Assembly (NCBI GenBank): GCA_964635995.1
Contig: CAZWRA010000037.1
Location: 1 to 9,672, forward strand
Direction: 5' to 3'
Origin: JAGQLF01 sp964635995
GTDB lineage: Bacteria > Patescibacteriota > Dojkabacteria > J137
DNA: 9,672 nucleotides
The notes below the pieces were generated by a model. It was not told the origin of the DNA, did no database searches, and worked only from the letters and a program-made list of their open reading frames with translations. Below are positions 1 through 7,910 of this stretch, piece by piece. How positions within the stretch are numbered: position 1 is the first letter of the stretch; each line of letters starts with the position of its first letter. The position numbers and the translations under genes are program-made.

Positions 1-1
1 T

Positions 2-100
2 TTTGATAAAATTCAGTTGTCCTTATCTGGTAATTATCTACCTTTAGAGGTCATTAAATACCTAATCACATATGTAACACATAGGAGGAGTTTCTTATGA
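2..100 (+). CDS. 3' end of an unidentified gene entering from the left edge
   Basis: An open frame of 32 codons runs from the window edge to a TGA at 98-100, and its residues look like ordinary protein (a segment reading SGNYLPLEVIKYL near the middle). The other two plus frames close quickly. The TGA overlaps the ATG of the next small ORF as ATGA, an arrangement typical of translationally coupled genes. No domain is recognisable in so short a piece, so no function is proposed. At this base composition an open frame of this length could also arise by chance, hence the modest confidence. Confidence 0.35.
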   Translation, partial: FDKIQLSLSGNYLPLEVIKYLITYVTHRRSFL

Positions 101-150
101 GTCTTCCTTTATTGCTAAGCTTATACTATAATCTTCAGTACAACTTTTAG
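97..150 (+). CDS. 17-codon small ORF with perfect Shine-Dalgarno
   Basis: ATG at 97 overlaps the preceding TGA. AGGAGGAG at 83-90, a perfect Shine-Dalgarno, stands 6 nt before the ATG. The peptide would be 17 residues (starts MSLPLLLSLYY, ends QYNF) and stops at TAG 148-150. The last sense codon is a Phe codon and the gene that follows is tRNA-Phe; this may be coincidence. The stop lies in the loop of a hairpin at 139-157. It could be a real coupled micropeptide or leader peptide, the truncated start of a lost gene, or chance. The three main genes of the window lack a comparable ribosome binding site, which makes this one stand out. Confidence 0.25.
   Translation: MSLPLLLSLYYNLQYNF
127..132 (+). 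promoter_or_regulatory. candidate -10 box for tRNA-Phe
   Basis: A perfect TATAAT sits 40 nt before the mature tRNA 5' end, so transcription would start near 139. The hexamer at the matching -35 position (TTCCTT, 104-109, 17-bp spacer) is poor. The box lies inside the small ORF at 97-150, so promoter and ORF cannot both be assumed to be important. Confidence 0.4.
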
Positions 151-175
151 AGTTGTATAGCACTTTCAGAGTGCT
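139..175 (+). other. two tandem hairpins in the pre-tRNA-Phe leader
   Basis: Hairpin one pairs 139-145 with 151-157 (7 bp, loop TTTAG). Hairpin two pairs 160-164 with 170-174 (5 bp, loop TTCAG) and can add the A159-T175 pair. The second hairpin uses the first nucleotides of the tRNA (G173, C174), so it would compete with the acceptor stem or mark the 5' processing site. The two share an 11-mer differing at one base (ACTTTTAGAGT at 143, ACTTTCAGAGT at 162), so one may be a duplicate of the other. Confidence 0.4.
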
Positions 176-248
176 GAGGTAGCTCAGCTGGTAGAGCACT
201 CGCCTGAAGAGCGAGGTGTCGGCGGTTCAAGTCCGCCCCTCGGCACCA
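173..248 (+). tRNA. tRNA-Phe (GAA)
   Basis: This 76-nt cloverleaf has every stem fully paired. The acceptor pairs 173-179 with 238-244 (one G-T pair). The anticodon loop CTGAAGA carries GAA at 206-208, and the T-arm loop is TTCAAGT. The discriminator is A and the 3' CCA is encoded (246-248). The anticodon reads Phe codons UUC and UUU. It lies between a probable gene end and the giant surface-protein gene and is not tightly linked to either. Confidence 0.97.
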
Positions 249-297
249 TCTTCCTCTATAAGCTCTTGATCAGTTTTACAATAATATGCTCACTTCT

Positions 298-319
298 AGT
301 GATTTAGACTCACTTTTTT
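298..319 (+). terminator. weak intrinsic terminator after tRNA-Phe
   Basis: AGTGA (298-302) pairs with TCACT (310-314) around a 7-nt loop and runs directly into a T tract (314-319). The stem has only 5 bp, so this is a weak candidate. It sits 50 nt after the tRNA and before the promoter of the next gene, where a terminator would be expected. A competing 4-bp hairpin (CACT 291-294 with AGTG 298-301) overlaps it. Confidence 0.35.
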
Positions 320-347
320 ACTTCCATTTGCATATCCTATAGTTAAG

Positions 348-376
348 TTTACTAACCTCAATATTTCATATATAAT
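348..376 (+). promoter_or_regulatory. promoter of the giant surface-protein gene
   Basis: A -35 hexamer TTTACT (348-353) is separated by exactly 17 bp from a perfect -10 TATAAT (371-376). The start codon is at 391, so transcription would begin near 383 and leave a leader of about 8 nt, too short for a Shine-Dalgarno. None is visible before the ATG. Confidence 0.6.
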
Positions 377-390
377 TTCGTAGAAATATT

Positions 391-3300
391 ATGAGAAGTA
401 TAATTATTGTCGACGAAGCATTTGCAGTTCGGCAAACTTTAAACATTTTTTCAAATGTAATCTTAGGTTTTAATGAATGCCTAACTTCTTCTAATGGAAT
501 AGAAGGTATTGGTTACATTTTTGTATTTAAACCTAATATTATTATTGTCGACTCTACTCTACCAAAATTTAGTGGTAGAGAGGTAGTAGATTTTTTAGTC
601 ACGAATGAAAAATTGATTTCTGATACAACTATAAAAATTTTATTACTTGCAGAAAGAAAAAAAGGTTTTCTAAAAGACTTGCCAAGTAACTTCTATATGG
701 TTTCTAAGGATCATCAGTGCTTGAGTAATATATACAAAATTATTGACTCTAATACGAATTTGAATATAAAAAAACGAATATTAATCATGTTAGGTAATTC
801 AATAATTTCTATTTCTTGCAGGATTGAAAAACTCAGAGAAGAAACATCGGATAATTTTAAAAAGTTCTTTTTTAAATTCCCTTTTAAAACATTACTTACA
901 ATTTTTAACTTGTCTCAACTTTTTCTATTTTTAACTATATTTAAGCGAGGAAAAGAAAAAAATAAAGAGCAAAGTAGAAAAGATTTAATGTTATATAGAT
1001 CGTACTATTATCCAACTTTATGGGTAATCATAATGACTTTTTTTACGGGATTAATCCAGTCAATAATTCTTATTTTAGGAGGAGTAAGTTTGAATTTTCT
1101 TCAGCATCAATATCAGATATCAAGCATCTTTGCTTCAGGAACCGAAAGCCTGTCATATAGTTTTACCAAAAATGATAAAGATGATTTTGAAACTTTTGAT
1201 GAAAGAATTGTGTTTACTGCTGATGGTGCTCATCTTGCATACGCCTCTGATCTGCAAGAACCCGAAGTACTGGGAATAGATGAAACGGCAACAGTACCAG
1301 AAGAAGAAACTACCCCCATAGAAGCAATCCAAGAACCGCCACTCATAGGTGATTTAGAATCAAGTACACAAGAAGACACACTTGAATATGAAGAAAATAC
1401 AAATACAGATACAAATGAGTTGAACACAGAACAAACGCTGGACACTGAAGAAATCAGTAACAATGAACATGAGGACAACGAATCAGAAGAAACTCCAACA
1501 GATCAAATTGATGATATTAGTAATCCACAAGATACTGAGGAACTACAACAAGAAGGAAACGTAGAAGAACAAGGTGAACTTTACTTTGAATACGCATTTA
1601 GCCAACCAAATTATTTTGTCCTTACCCCTGCAGTACTCACACTGCAACCAATTGAAAATATAACTTCTTTTGGTTCAATTAATTCTCAGGTTTCTATTAT
1701 TAACACAGATAATAATATACAGATTGATGAAAATGTACTTACCGAGCGAGGAATAGAGGTATCTGTTACATACCAGCTCTCACCGAATCAAGGACAGGAT
1801 TGGTACTACTACAATACCGATGAAAAACGATGGAGTAAAACACAGCAAGAAGCTATAACGAGTAATACATTAGAAGAAATTACAGAAGCACTACCCTTAT
1901 GGAATGAAACAATTAAAACCGGTACAATACAACTTCGTCTTTTTTTACAAACAAATAATGGAAATTACTCACCTTTAGTACAAGAGCTCAGCGTAACAGT
2001 CGAGCGTTCGGTTATTTCAGAAGTTGAGACAGCATTACCAGAAGAACCAACCCTGCAAGAGACAGTAATACAACAGATAGACTTTGCTATATTACAACCA
2101 GAAATATTTACCGCAAGTTACGTAAATGGCGATAAAGTGGTATTAGGAAAGCTCTTGTATACAGACAAAACAAAAAAAGTAAGCTATGAAGTAACAGAAC
2201 AAATGCTACAAGATTACGAAGCAGTAATTAGTTACTTAGGAGGAAGAGAGATAGGGAGAGCAACACTCCGTAGTAATCAAAGAGGAGAAATTGAATTTTT
2301 CTTACGAGTTCAAGAAGAGCCAGGAGGATTTGTTGTTGCTCGAATTGAAAAAAAGAGTGATCCATCGATTGTGAGTACAACATCTAAAGCAGTAGAGAAT
2401 TCAACATTTACCGTGGATAGTACGGGAGATGAGGCAGCGGTGGCAGGAGTAACTACCCCTGGAGATCTTCTCGAAGGAGTATGTTACTCAACAGCGGGGA
2501 CCTGTACTCTACGGACGGCAATAACGGTTGCAAATTACGTAGCGGGATCAGACAATATCTACTTTAATATACCAACGAGCGATAGCGGGTATCGAGACTA
2601 TGCACTGTCAGAGATACCTTCTTCAGGAAATGGGTTAGGAGGAGATGATTATTGGACGATTCGACCAGCATCACCTCTGCCCACTATTCAGGATACAGTA
2701 ATCATTGACGGAGCAACTCAAGAGGTAAATCAAGGCAATAGAAATGTATTTGGTCCAGATATTGAAGTTAAAGCTAATTTTTATTTTGATGCAAGTGCAG
2801 TAAGCTCATCGATCAATAAAATGATAGTCAACACAACACTTATAGGGATAACTGTAGATGCAGCAGATATGATTATTACAAGTAATTACTTAGGTATCGA
2901 CGCTAAGGGAGTTGTTTTTGCCCAGCCTACTGATTCAGTAGGTATCAGGATAGGAGGAAATTTAAATACTCAAGTGGGTCAGAATACATCCAACCGTAAT
3001 ATAATTGGAGGTTATAGATGGGGAATAAGAATTGAAACATGTAATGAAATTCAAACTAATAAAAACTATATAAGAGGTAACTTTATAGGTATTGGACCTG
3101 ATGGTGAAACACCAGCTTCAAATTATGGTGACGGCATAAGTATAGCTGCTCCAAATTGTAGGGTAGAGATCGGAGGAGAAAGTGATTTACATCGTAATAT
3201 TGTATCTAGTAACACAGGTAGAGCTATAATAGTCAGTATTTTAGGAGGTGATACAAATGAACAAGTTGAAATATATAATAATTTTTTTGGTACAGATGTT

Positions 3301-6300
3301 TCGGGATTATTAGACAGAAAGAATGGCTCAGATGGAGATATTCGTTTTCAATCAAGCACAAACATTGGAACAAGCAACGTGCATAAAATAGGTGCTTTGG
3401 GTAAAGGAAATTTATTTAGGTTTTCTCCAAGGCATATTTGGATTAACACAACTCAGGACGTATTTCTAAATATGGAAATTGGATATAATACATTTGCAAA
3501 TGGTTCTGGAAATAGGGCTATTTTAATTGACGGTGCAAACGAAAACACGGTTATAAGAAATAATGCAATAGGTGCTTTTTCTTCAGATCCGTACTTTGGA
3601 ATACAAACAAATGGCAACGCTGGGCTAGGAATTCAATTGAGGACAGGAGGAAATCCAGTTTTACAAGGTAATATTGTGAATGATTCAAGCTCGTGGGGAA
3701 TTGGGATTTACAATGGTAATTCCAATACAAGGACATCAACTAGTGACGATAAAATCGCAAGACCACAAATTGGAGGTCAAGAGTTATTACCAGGATCGTT
3801 GTGTAATGGACTAGAACAAAACTGTATTACTGGAAATGTATGGGGAGGAATATTTATGCAAGATAACGTAGCCTTAAATGAACCAACCCTCTGGGAAGAT
3901 AATGAATTTAGCGGAGGTAATGGGGTTGATACAACAGGCGATGGAATTGGAGATAGAAATATTGAGCAATCATGGTTTGGTCTTTTTGAATTATTTAGTG
4001 GAACCCAGAGAAGAACTGATCTATCCGGAACAACAATAACACTTCCTGAGAACATGCATGTGAGAACTGGAGATGACCCTGCAACGCAAGTTACAACTGC
4101 AACTGCAAGTAATGTAAACTGTTTAGGTGTTTCAGGAGTCTCGTGTCCAGCTGCAGGACATACGAATGGAACGCTGGATACTACTTCAATGCTTATTCCG
4201 ACGGGACAAACAGCAGCAATACTATCTAATGTGAACAATTGGTTTCGTATTACCGAATATATCTATGATGGGACAGGGAATAAAATAGAGTTTGATACTT
4301 TTAACATTGATGAGAATCATGCAGTAAGTAGACTTTTTTCCTTTGATGGTGATAGTACGAACAATATACTTAATACAGCAAGTTTACGAACAATAGATAC
4401 ACAGGATTATACTGATAGAGGGGAACCTTGGACCGATAAACCCCTTGCAACAAGAGATATTGTAACGAGTGATTTTGGAAGATTTCAAATAGCTGAAGTT
4501 GAGATTGTGGATGCAAATCCAGTACGACAAGAAGATGGAACATTTATTATCACTGTAGACTCAACGAGCGATGAAGATAATGTATCTCTTTCAGGTTTTG
4601 ATGATGGATATGGAGTATATTCAGGAGGAGGAACAAATGGAGCAAATGGGTTACCCGATGGAAAGACCAGTTTACGAGAAGCAATAATAGTAGCGAATAA
4701 TTTTAACCAGCCAGTAAAGATACACTTTAATATTCCAACAACTGATGCAGGTTGGAATTTGCCAGATGCTCCAAATGCTTTTAGTATTTACTTAAATACA
4801 ATATTGCCTAATATAATAGTAAGTAGTGTAGAGATAGATGGACAATCGCAGGAAGATTTTTCAGGAGATACAAATACTGCAATAAGTGAGCCTAATGAGA
4901 TACCTGTTATCGGTAATGCAACTACTGGACCAGAAATTATGATTACTTCACCGTCAAACTTTAACGGAGGGGTATTTAATCTAATAGGATCCAATATAAC
5001 AATAAATAAACTAGGATTTTATTCTATAAATACTGTATTAAGTGGGAGGGCAAGAATAATAGAGACAAAAGGAGGAAATAGCCATACAGTTTCTAACTCC
5101 ACGTTTATAAATAATGGAGGGGGAATCTACGTAGCTAGAGTCGACACTAATACAATTGTTTTTAAAAATAATGTTGTTAGAGGAACGACGGATTGGGGAA
5201 GAGATGTTCTAGAGCTACAGTTTGCCGTAGTTGAAAATTTATTAGTAGAAAATAATCAATTTGTTAATAATGAATCAGGAGCTATTGCATTATCAAGGGT
5301 AAGTGAGAGCATAATACGTAATAACTTGTTTAAAAGTAACCATTCTAGTCTCTTAGAAAACTTATCTGAACTTTACACATTTGGTCAAGATGTCCATGAT
5401 GTAGTAATAGAAAATAATTTTATAACAGGAAGCCCAGGAACAGGCTTAATGGTAAAAGGTGTAAATAACTCTATTACCTTTAAGCAAAATATAATTACAA
5501 ACAATAGTTCTATTGCTATTGATCTATCAAATAACGATAACTTACAGGTAACCTTGCCAGATGGCTTTAATGTTAATGATACTGGTGATACAGATACAGG
5601 CCCTAATGATCTAATGAACTACCCTATTATTACAGAAGTAAGATATATAAAGAATGGAGATTATTTAGTAAAAGGTACCCTTGATAATTCTGTTATTGGA
5701 GAAGGACCGTTTGATTTAGAAATTTGTGAGAGTGAGATAAATCCATTAAATCTGGGTGAATGTAGGAGATCATTATATTTCAAAGAAAATATCATTCAGC
5801 AAAGGCAGAACGGCAATAACAGCTGGAGTGTTATTATTTCAGTCCCTAATGAGGATAAAGTAAACAATGACTTAACTCTGAGTGCCTTGGTAACAAATAA
5901 TAATGGAAGCACTTCTGAACTTAGCCCTAACTATAATAATGTACTAATTAGTAAAGAAACGAGTGAACCTATTACTTTTATATACAATTTTGAGAACATT
6001 TCGCCTAAAGATGTTGTGATTAATGATAACAGCCCTACATTTAATTGGAATTACGAATCTTCAACAGATGCAGATTATTTTGAATTATGGTTAGCTAAAG
6101 AAGGAGAGGCATTAGACTTGATCTCAGAAATAGACAGTGATGTGAATAGCTACAAGATTAATGAGGCTTTAGAGAATGGAATTTATCAGTGGAGGGTAAT
6201 AGCATATAAAGACGATGGTTCAACTATTGGTGCAAGTGAAATTTCTATTTTTACTATTCAAAAGGAAATTGAAACAGAAGGTCAAAATGAAGGAAACGAC

Positions 6301-7563
6301 ACTAGTAACCTTTCAAATGAGAATGAAGTTCCAAACCAAACAAACACTAATGAAATAGTAATTGCTCTTGTTGATCTAATAGATAATATTAATATTACAG
6401 AAACACAACCTACATTTAAATGGGAGTTAGATTTTAGTGATCAATTAATTGATAATCTATCATATAAGATATATCTAAGCAATAATGAATCGACAGATTT
6501 TAATGATGAAGATTTAATTGCGATTCTAAATAGTTGGTCTGAATCTGAGTTCACATTAGAGTGGAAATTAGAATGTGGTAGCTATAAATGGAAAGTTGTT
6601 GTTATTGATTTAATAGAGAATACTGAAATTGTTGAAAGTAATATTGGAGAATTTAATATACTGGGGTGTGATGATATTTCTATAGTCGATGATCAACTAC
6701 CTGTTATTAATAATAACCGAGTTGATTTATTTCAAACTGAAGTCATTCCTTTCTTCATGATCTCATCTTTTCTGTTAGTTTATTTAACATCAATTTTAAA
6801 AACCGGACATTTTGGTTTTCTATTCTTTTTTATAAATTATAGAAAAAGAAAAAATTGGGGAATTATATACGATTCTGCTGACTATAGTCCAATACCTTTA
6901 GCGGTTATAAGAGTATTTAAAAATAATACTCAGATTGCACAGTCAATTTCCGATTTGGATGGGATATATGGATTTAACATTGATGAGTTTGGTGAGTTAG
7001 ATATAAATGTAAATGCTTATGGATATCATTCAAAAAAATTTAAAATACGTTTATCAAGCGATGAAATAATTACAGATATAGCGTTAGATTCTTTGCAAAA
7101 GAATAAAACTATTTTCTCTTTTAAATTTAAAAATATTACTTTATATTTGAGATTTATACTTTTATCAGTTTTTTTTATTAGTGGAATATATTGGTATTTA
7201 ATAATGAGAGATAACTTAAATATTTATACGTTATTTATGTCTTTTGTTTATCTTATCCTTTTCTTAATAAATATACTTAGCATATTAGATTTATCTTTTG
7301 AAAGTAAAAATAAAATTATTGAAGCCTTTACTAACAATCCTTTAGGAGGAAGCATTTTGAGAATTTATGATAATAAAATGAAGGTAATTTGCTTAGGAAT
7401 TTCCAATCATTTAGGTAAGGTTAAACTAAGAGTAAAAGAAGGTGAATATAAAGTTTTGATTATGAAAGAAGGATTTAATGAATTTTCAGGAAGCGTGAAT
7501 GTTAATAAAGGTGGCTATATTACAAATAATATTAAATTAACAAAGTTAGCTTTAAATAATTAA
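391..7563 (+). CDS. giant membrane-anchored CSLREA/beta-helix surface protein with N-terminal receiver-like domain
   Basis: Predicted giant surface protein (2390 aa). Residues 1-115 resemble a response-regulator receiver: D8-E9, phosphoacceptor-position D54 followed by LPKFSG, and K106; the usual switch Thr/Ser is L86. Hydrophobic segments lie at 165-184 and 210-234; the second probably crosses the membrane. An acidic Glu/Thr/Asn linker (287-396) and two beta-sandwich-like regions (about 397-670) follow. Two CSLREA-type modules each begin with a VDST strand (D676, D1390) and a CTLRTAI or TSLREAI motif (705, 1426), then right-handed beta-helix repeats. GPNDLMNYP (1737-1745) is a hallmark of CSLREA proteins. 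Fn3-like domains (1860-1957, 1991-2094) have PTFNW/PTFKW openings. TM 2118-2136 precedes basic RKRK and a carboxypeptidase-regulatory-like domain (2156-2233, SDLDG). TMs 2253-2272 and 2278-2299 lead to a second such domain (2309-2386). The tail is common in CPR surface proteins. An adhesive role is inferred; no catalytic site is seen. Confidence 0.95.
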   Translation: MRSIIIVDEAFAVRQTLNIFSNVILGFNECLTSSNGIEGIGYIFVFKPNIIIVDSTLPKFSGREVVDFLVTNEKLISDTTIKILLLAERKKGFLKDLPSNFYMVSKDHQCLSNIYKIIDSNTNLNIKKRILIMLGNSIISISCRIEKLREETSDNFKKFFFKFPFKTLLTIFNLSQLFLFLTIFKRGKEKNKEQSRKDLMLYRSYYYPTLWVIIMTFFTGLIQSIILILGGVSLNFLQHQYQISSIFASGTESLSYSFTKNDKDDFETFDERIVFTADGAHLAYASDLQEPEVLGIDETATVPEEETTPIEAIQEPPLIGDLESSTQEDTLEYEENTNTDTNELNTEQTLDTEEISNNEHEDNESEETPTDQIDDISNPQDTEELQQEGNVEEQGELYFEYAFSQPNYFVLTPAVLTLQPIENITSFGSINSQVSIINTDNNIQIDENVLTERGIEVSVTYQLSPNQGQDWYYYNTDEKRWSKTQQEAITSNTLEEITEALPLWNETIKTGTIQLRLFLQTNNGNYSPLVQELSVTVERSVISEVETALPEEPTLQETVIQQIDFAILQPEIFTASYVNGDKVVLGKLLYTDKTKKVSYEVTEQMLQDYEAVISYLGGREIGRATLRSNQRGEIEFFLRVQEEPGGFVVARIEKKSDPSIVSTTSKAVENSTFTVDSTGDEAAVAGVTTPGDLLEGVCYSTAGTCTLRTAITVANYVAGSDNIYFNIPTSDSGYRDYALSEIPSSGNGLGGDDYWTIRPASPLPTIQDTVIIDGATQEVNQGNRNVFGPDIEVKANFYFDASAVSSSINKMIVNTTLIGITVDAADMIITSNYLGIDAKGVVFAQPTDSVGIRIGGNLNTQVGQNTSNRNIIGGYRWGIRIETCNEIQTNKNYIRGNFIGIGPDGETPASNYGDGISIAAPNCRVEIGGESDLHRNIVSSNTGRAIIVSILGGDTNEQVEIYNNFFGTDVSGLLDRKNGSDGDIRFQSSTNIGTSNVHKIGALGKGNLFRFSPRHIWINTTQDVFLNMEIGYNTFANGSGNRAILIDGANENTVIRNNAIGAFSSDPYFGIQTNGNAGLGIQLRTGGNPVLQGNIVNDSSSWGIGIYNGNSNTRTSTSDDKIARPQIGGQELLPGSLCNGLEQNCITGNVWGGIFMQDNVALNEPTLWEDNEFSGGNGVDTTGDGIGDRNIEQSWFGLFELFSGTQRRTDLSGTTITLPENMHVRTGDDPATQVTTATASNVNCLGVSGVSCPAAGHTNGTLDTTSMLIPTGQTAAILSNVNNWFRITEYIYDGTGNKIEFDTFNIDENHAVSRLFSFDGDSTNNILNTASLRTIDTQDYTDRGEPWTDKPLATRDIVTSDFGRFQIAEVEIVDANPVRQEDGTFIITVDSTSDEDNVSLSGFDDGYGVYSGGGTNGANGLPDGKTSLREAIIVANNFNQPVKIHFNIPTTDAGWNLPDAPNAFSIYLNTILPNIIVSSVEIDGQSQEDFSGDTNTAISEPNEIPVIGNATTGPEIMITSPSNFNGGVFNLIGSNITINKLGFYSINTVLSGRARIIETKGGNSHTVSNSTFINNGGGIYVARVDTNTIVFKNNVVRGTTDWGRDVLELQFAVVENLLVENNQFVNNESGAIALSRVSESIIRNNLFKSNHSSLLENLSELYTFGQDVHDVVIENNFITGSPGTGLMVKGVNNSITFKQNIITNNSSIAIDLSNNDNLQVTLPDGFNVNDTGDTDTGPNDLMNYPIITEVRYIKNGDYLVKGTLDNSVIGEGPFDLEICESEINPLNLGECRRSLYFKENIIQQRQNGNNSWSVIISVPNEDKVNNDLTLSALVTNNNGSTSELSPNYNNVLISKETSEPITFIYNFENISPKDVVINDNSPTFNWNYESSTDADYFELWLAKEGEALDLISEIDSDVNSYKINEALENGIYQWRVIAYKDDGSTIGASEISIFTIQKEIETEGQNEGNDTSNLSNENEVPNQTNTNEIVIALVDLIDNINITETQPTFKWELDFSDQLIDNLSYKIYLSNNESTDFNDEDLIAILNSWSESEFTLEWKLECGSYKWKVVVIDLIENTEIVESNIGEFNILGCDDISIVDDQLPVINNNRVDLFQTEVIPFFMISSFLLVYLTSILKTGHFGFLFFFINYRKRKNWGIIYDSADYSPIPLAVIRVFKNNTQIAQSISDLDGIYGFNIDEFGELDINVNAYGYHSKKFKIRLSSDEIITDIALDSLQKNKTIFSFKFKNITLYLRFILLSVFFISGIYWYLIMRDNLNIYTLFMSFVYLILFLINILSILDLSFESKNKIIEAFTNNPLGGSILRIYDNKMKVICLGISNHLGKVKLRVKEGEYKVLIMKEGFNEFSGSVNVNKGGYITNNIKLTKLALNN

Positions 7564-7910
7564 ATTGATTTATAATCTACTTTTTTATTAATCTGAATTA
7601 TGTCGTATTAATTTATACACCTCAAACTTTATGTTCAGTATAAACCCAGGTACTTTTTTGGATTATGAAGCAACATCATACTGTACAGTGGTATAAGGTT
7701 AAGAAGGCTTAACCCATTAATCAATCCTGACCAAATGTGATAAAGACACATTTCTATACAGTTGAGACAATAAAAATCAGCTATAAAAAGTAATGTGTGA
7801 GTTGTATTTTGTAATTCACCTTGGATATGTCTTAAGAAATTATGATATTAAACCCCTAGAGATTGGATATATGAATTGTCTTTTTTTGCTTTAAAATGTA
7901 AGCTATACAT
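7564..7910. other. 347-bp intergenic region with three inverted repeats, possible structured RNA
   Basis: No convincing gene is present. Three hairpins can be drawn: GGTTAAG (7697-7703) with CTTAACC (7708-7714), 7 bp, tetraloop AAGG; AAATGTG (7733-7739) with CACATTT (7747-7753), 7 bp; and GTGAGTTGT (7797-7805) with GTAATTCAC (7811-7819), 9 bp including three G-T pairs. ACTGTA (7680-7685) can also pair with TACAGT (7757-7762), enclosing the first two hairpins as a three-way junction. ACTGTACAGT (7680-7689) is itself a perfect palindrome and would compete. No stem is followed by a T tract, so these are not ordinary terminators. I match it to no known RNA family. Confidence 0.4.
7892..7897 (+). 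promoter_or_regulatory. candidate -10 box of the 217-aa gene
   Basis: TAAAAT (5 of 6 matches to TATAAT) starts 19 nt before the ATG, the same distance as the -10 boxes of the other two protein genes. No acceptable -35 is seen at 16-18 bp. TATACA at 7904-7909 is a weaker alternative that would start transcription inside the gene. No Shine-Dalgarno precedes the ATG. Confidence 0.3.

Noticed and set aside
1230..1478. Minus-strand open frame of 82 codons rich in Ser and Val
   Set aside because: It lies opposite the acidic Glu/Thr/Asn linker of the giant gene; its Ser/Val-rich composition is the mirror of that linker and no promoter supports it.
3777..4238. Minus-strand open frame of 153 codons
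   Set aside because: It is antisense to the first beta-helix module, where the plus-strand frame continues through with clear domain signatures.
7631..7696. 21-codon ORF starting ATG in the intergenic region
   Set aside because: It has no Shine-Dalgarno, no -10 box at the usual distance, and overlaps the predicted RNA structure.
7697..7714. Perfect 7-bp hairpin as a terminator for the giant gene
   Set aside because: It is 134 bp after the stop codon and no T tract follows on either strand.
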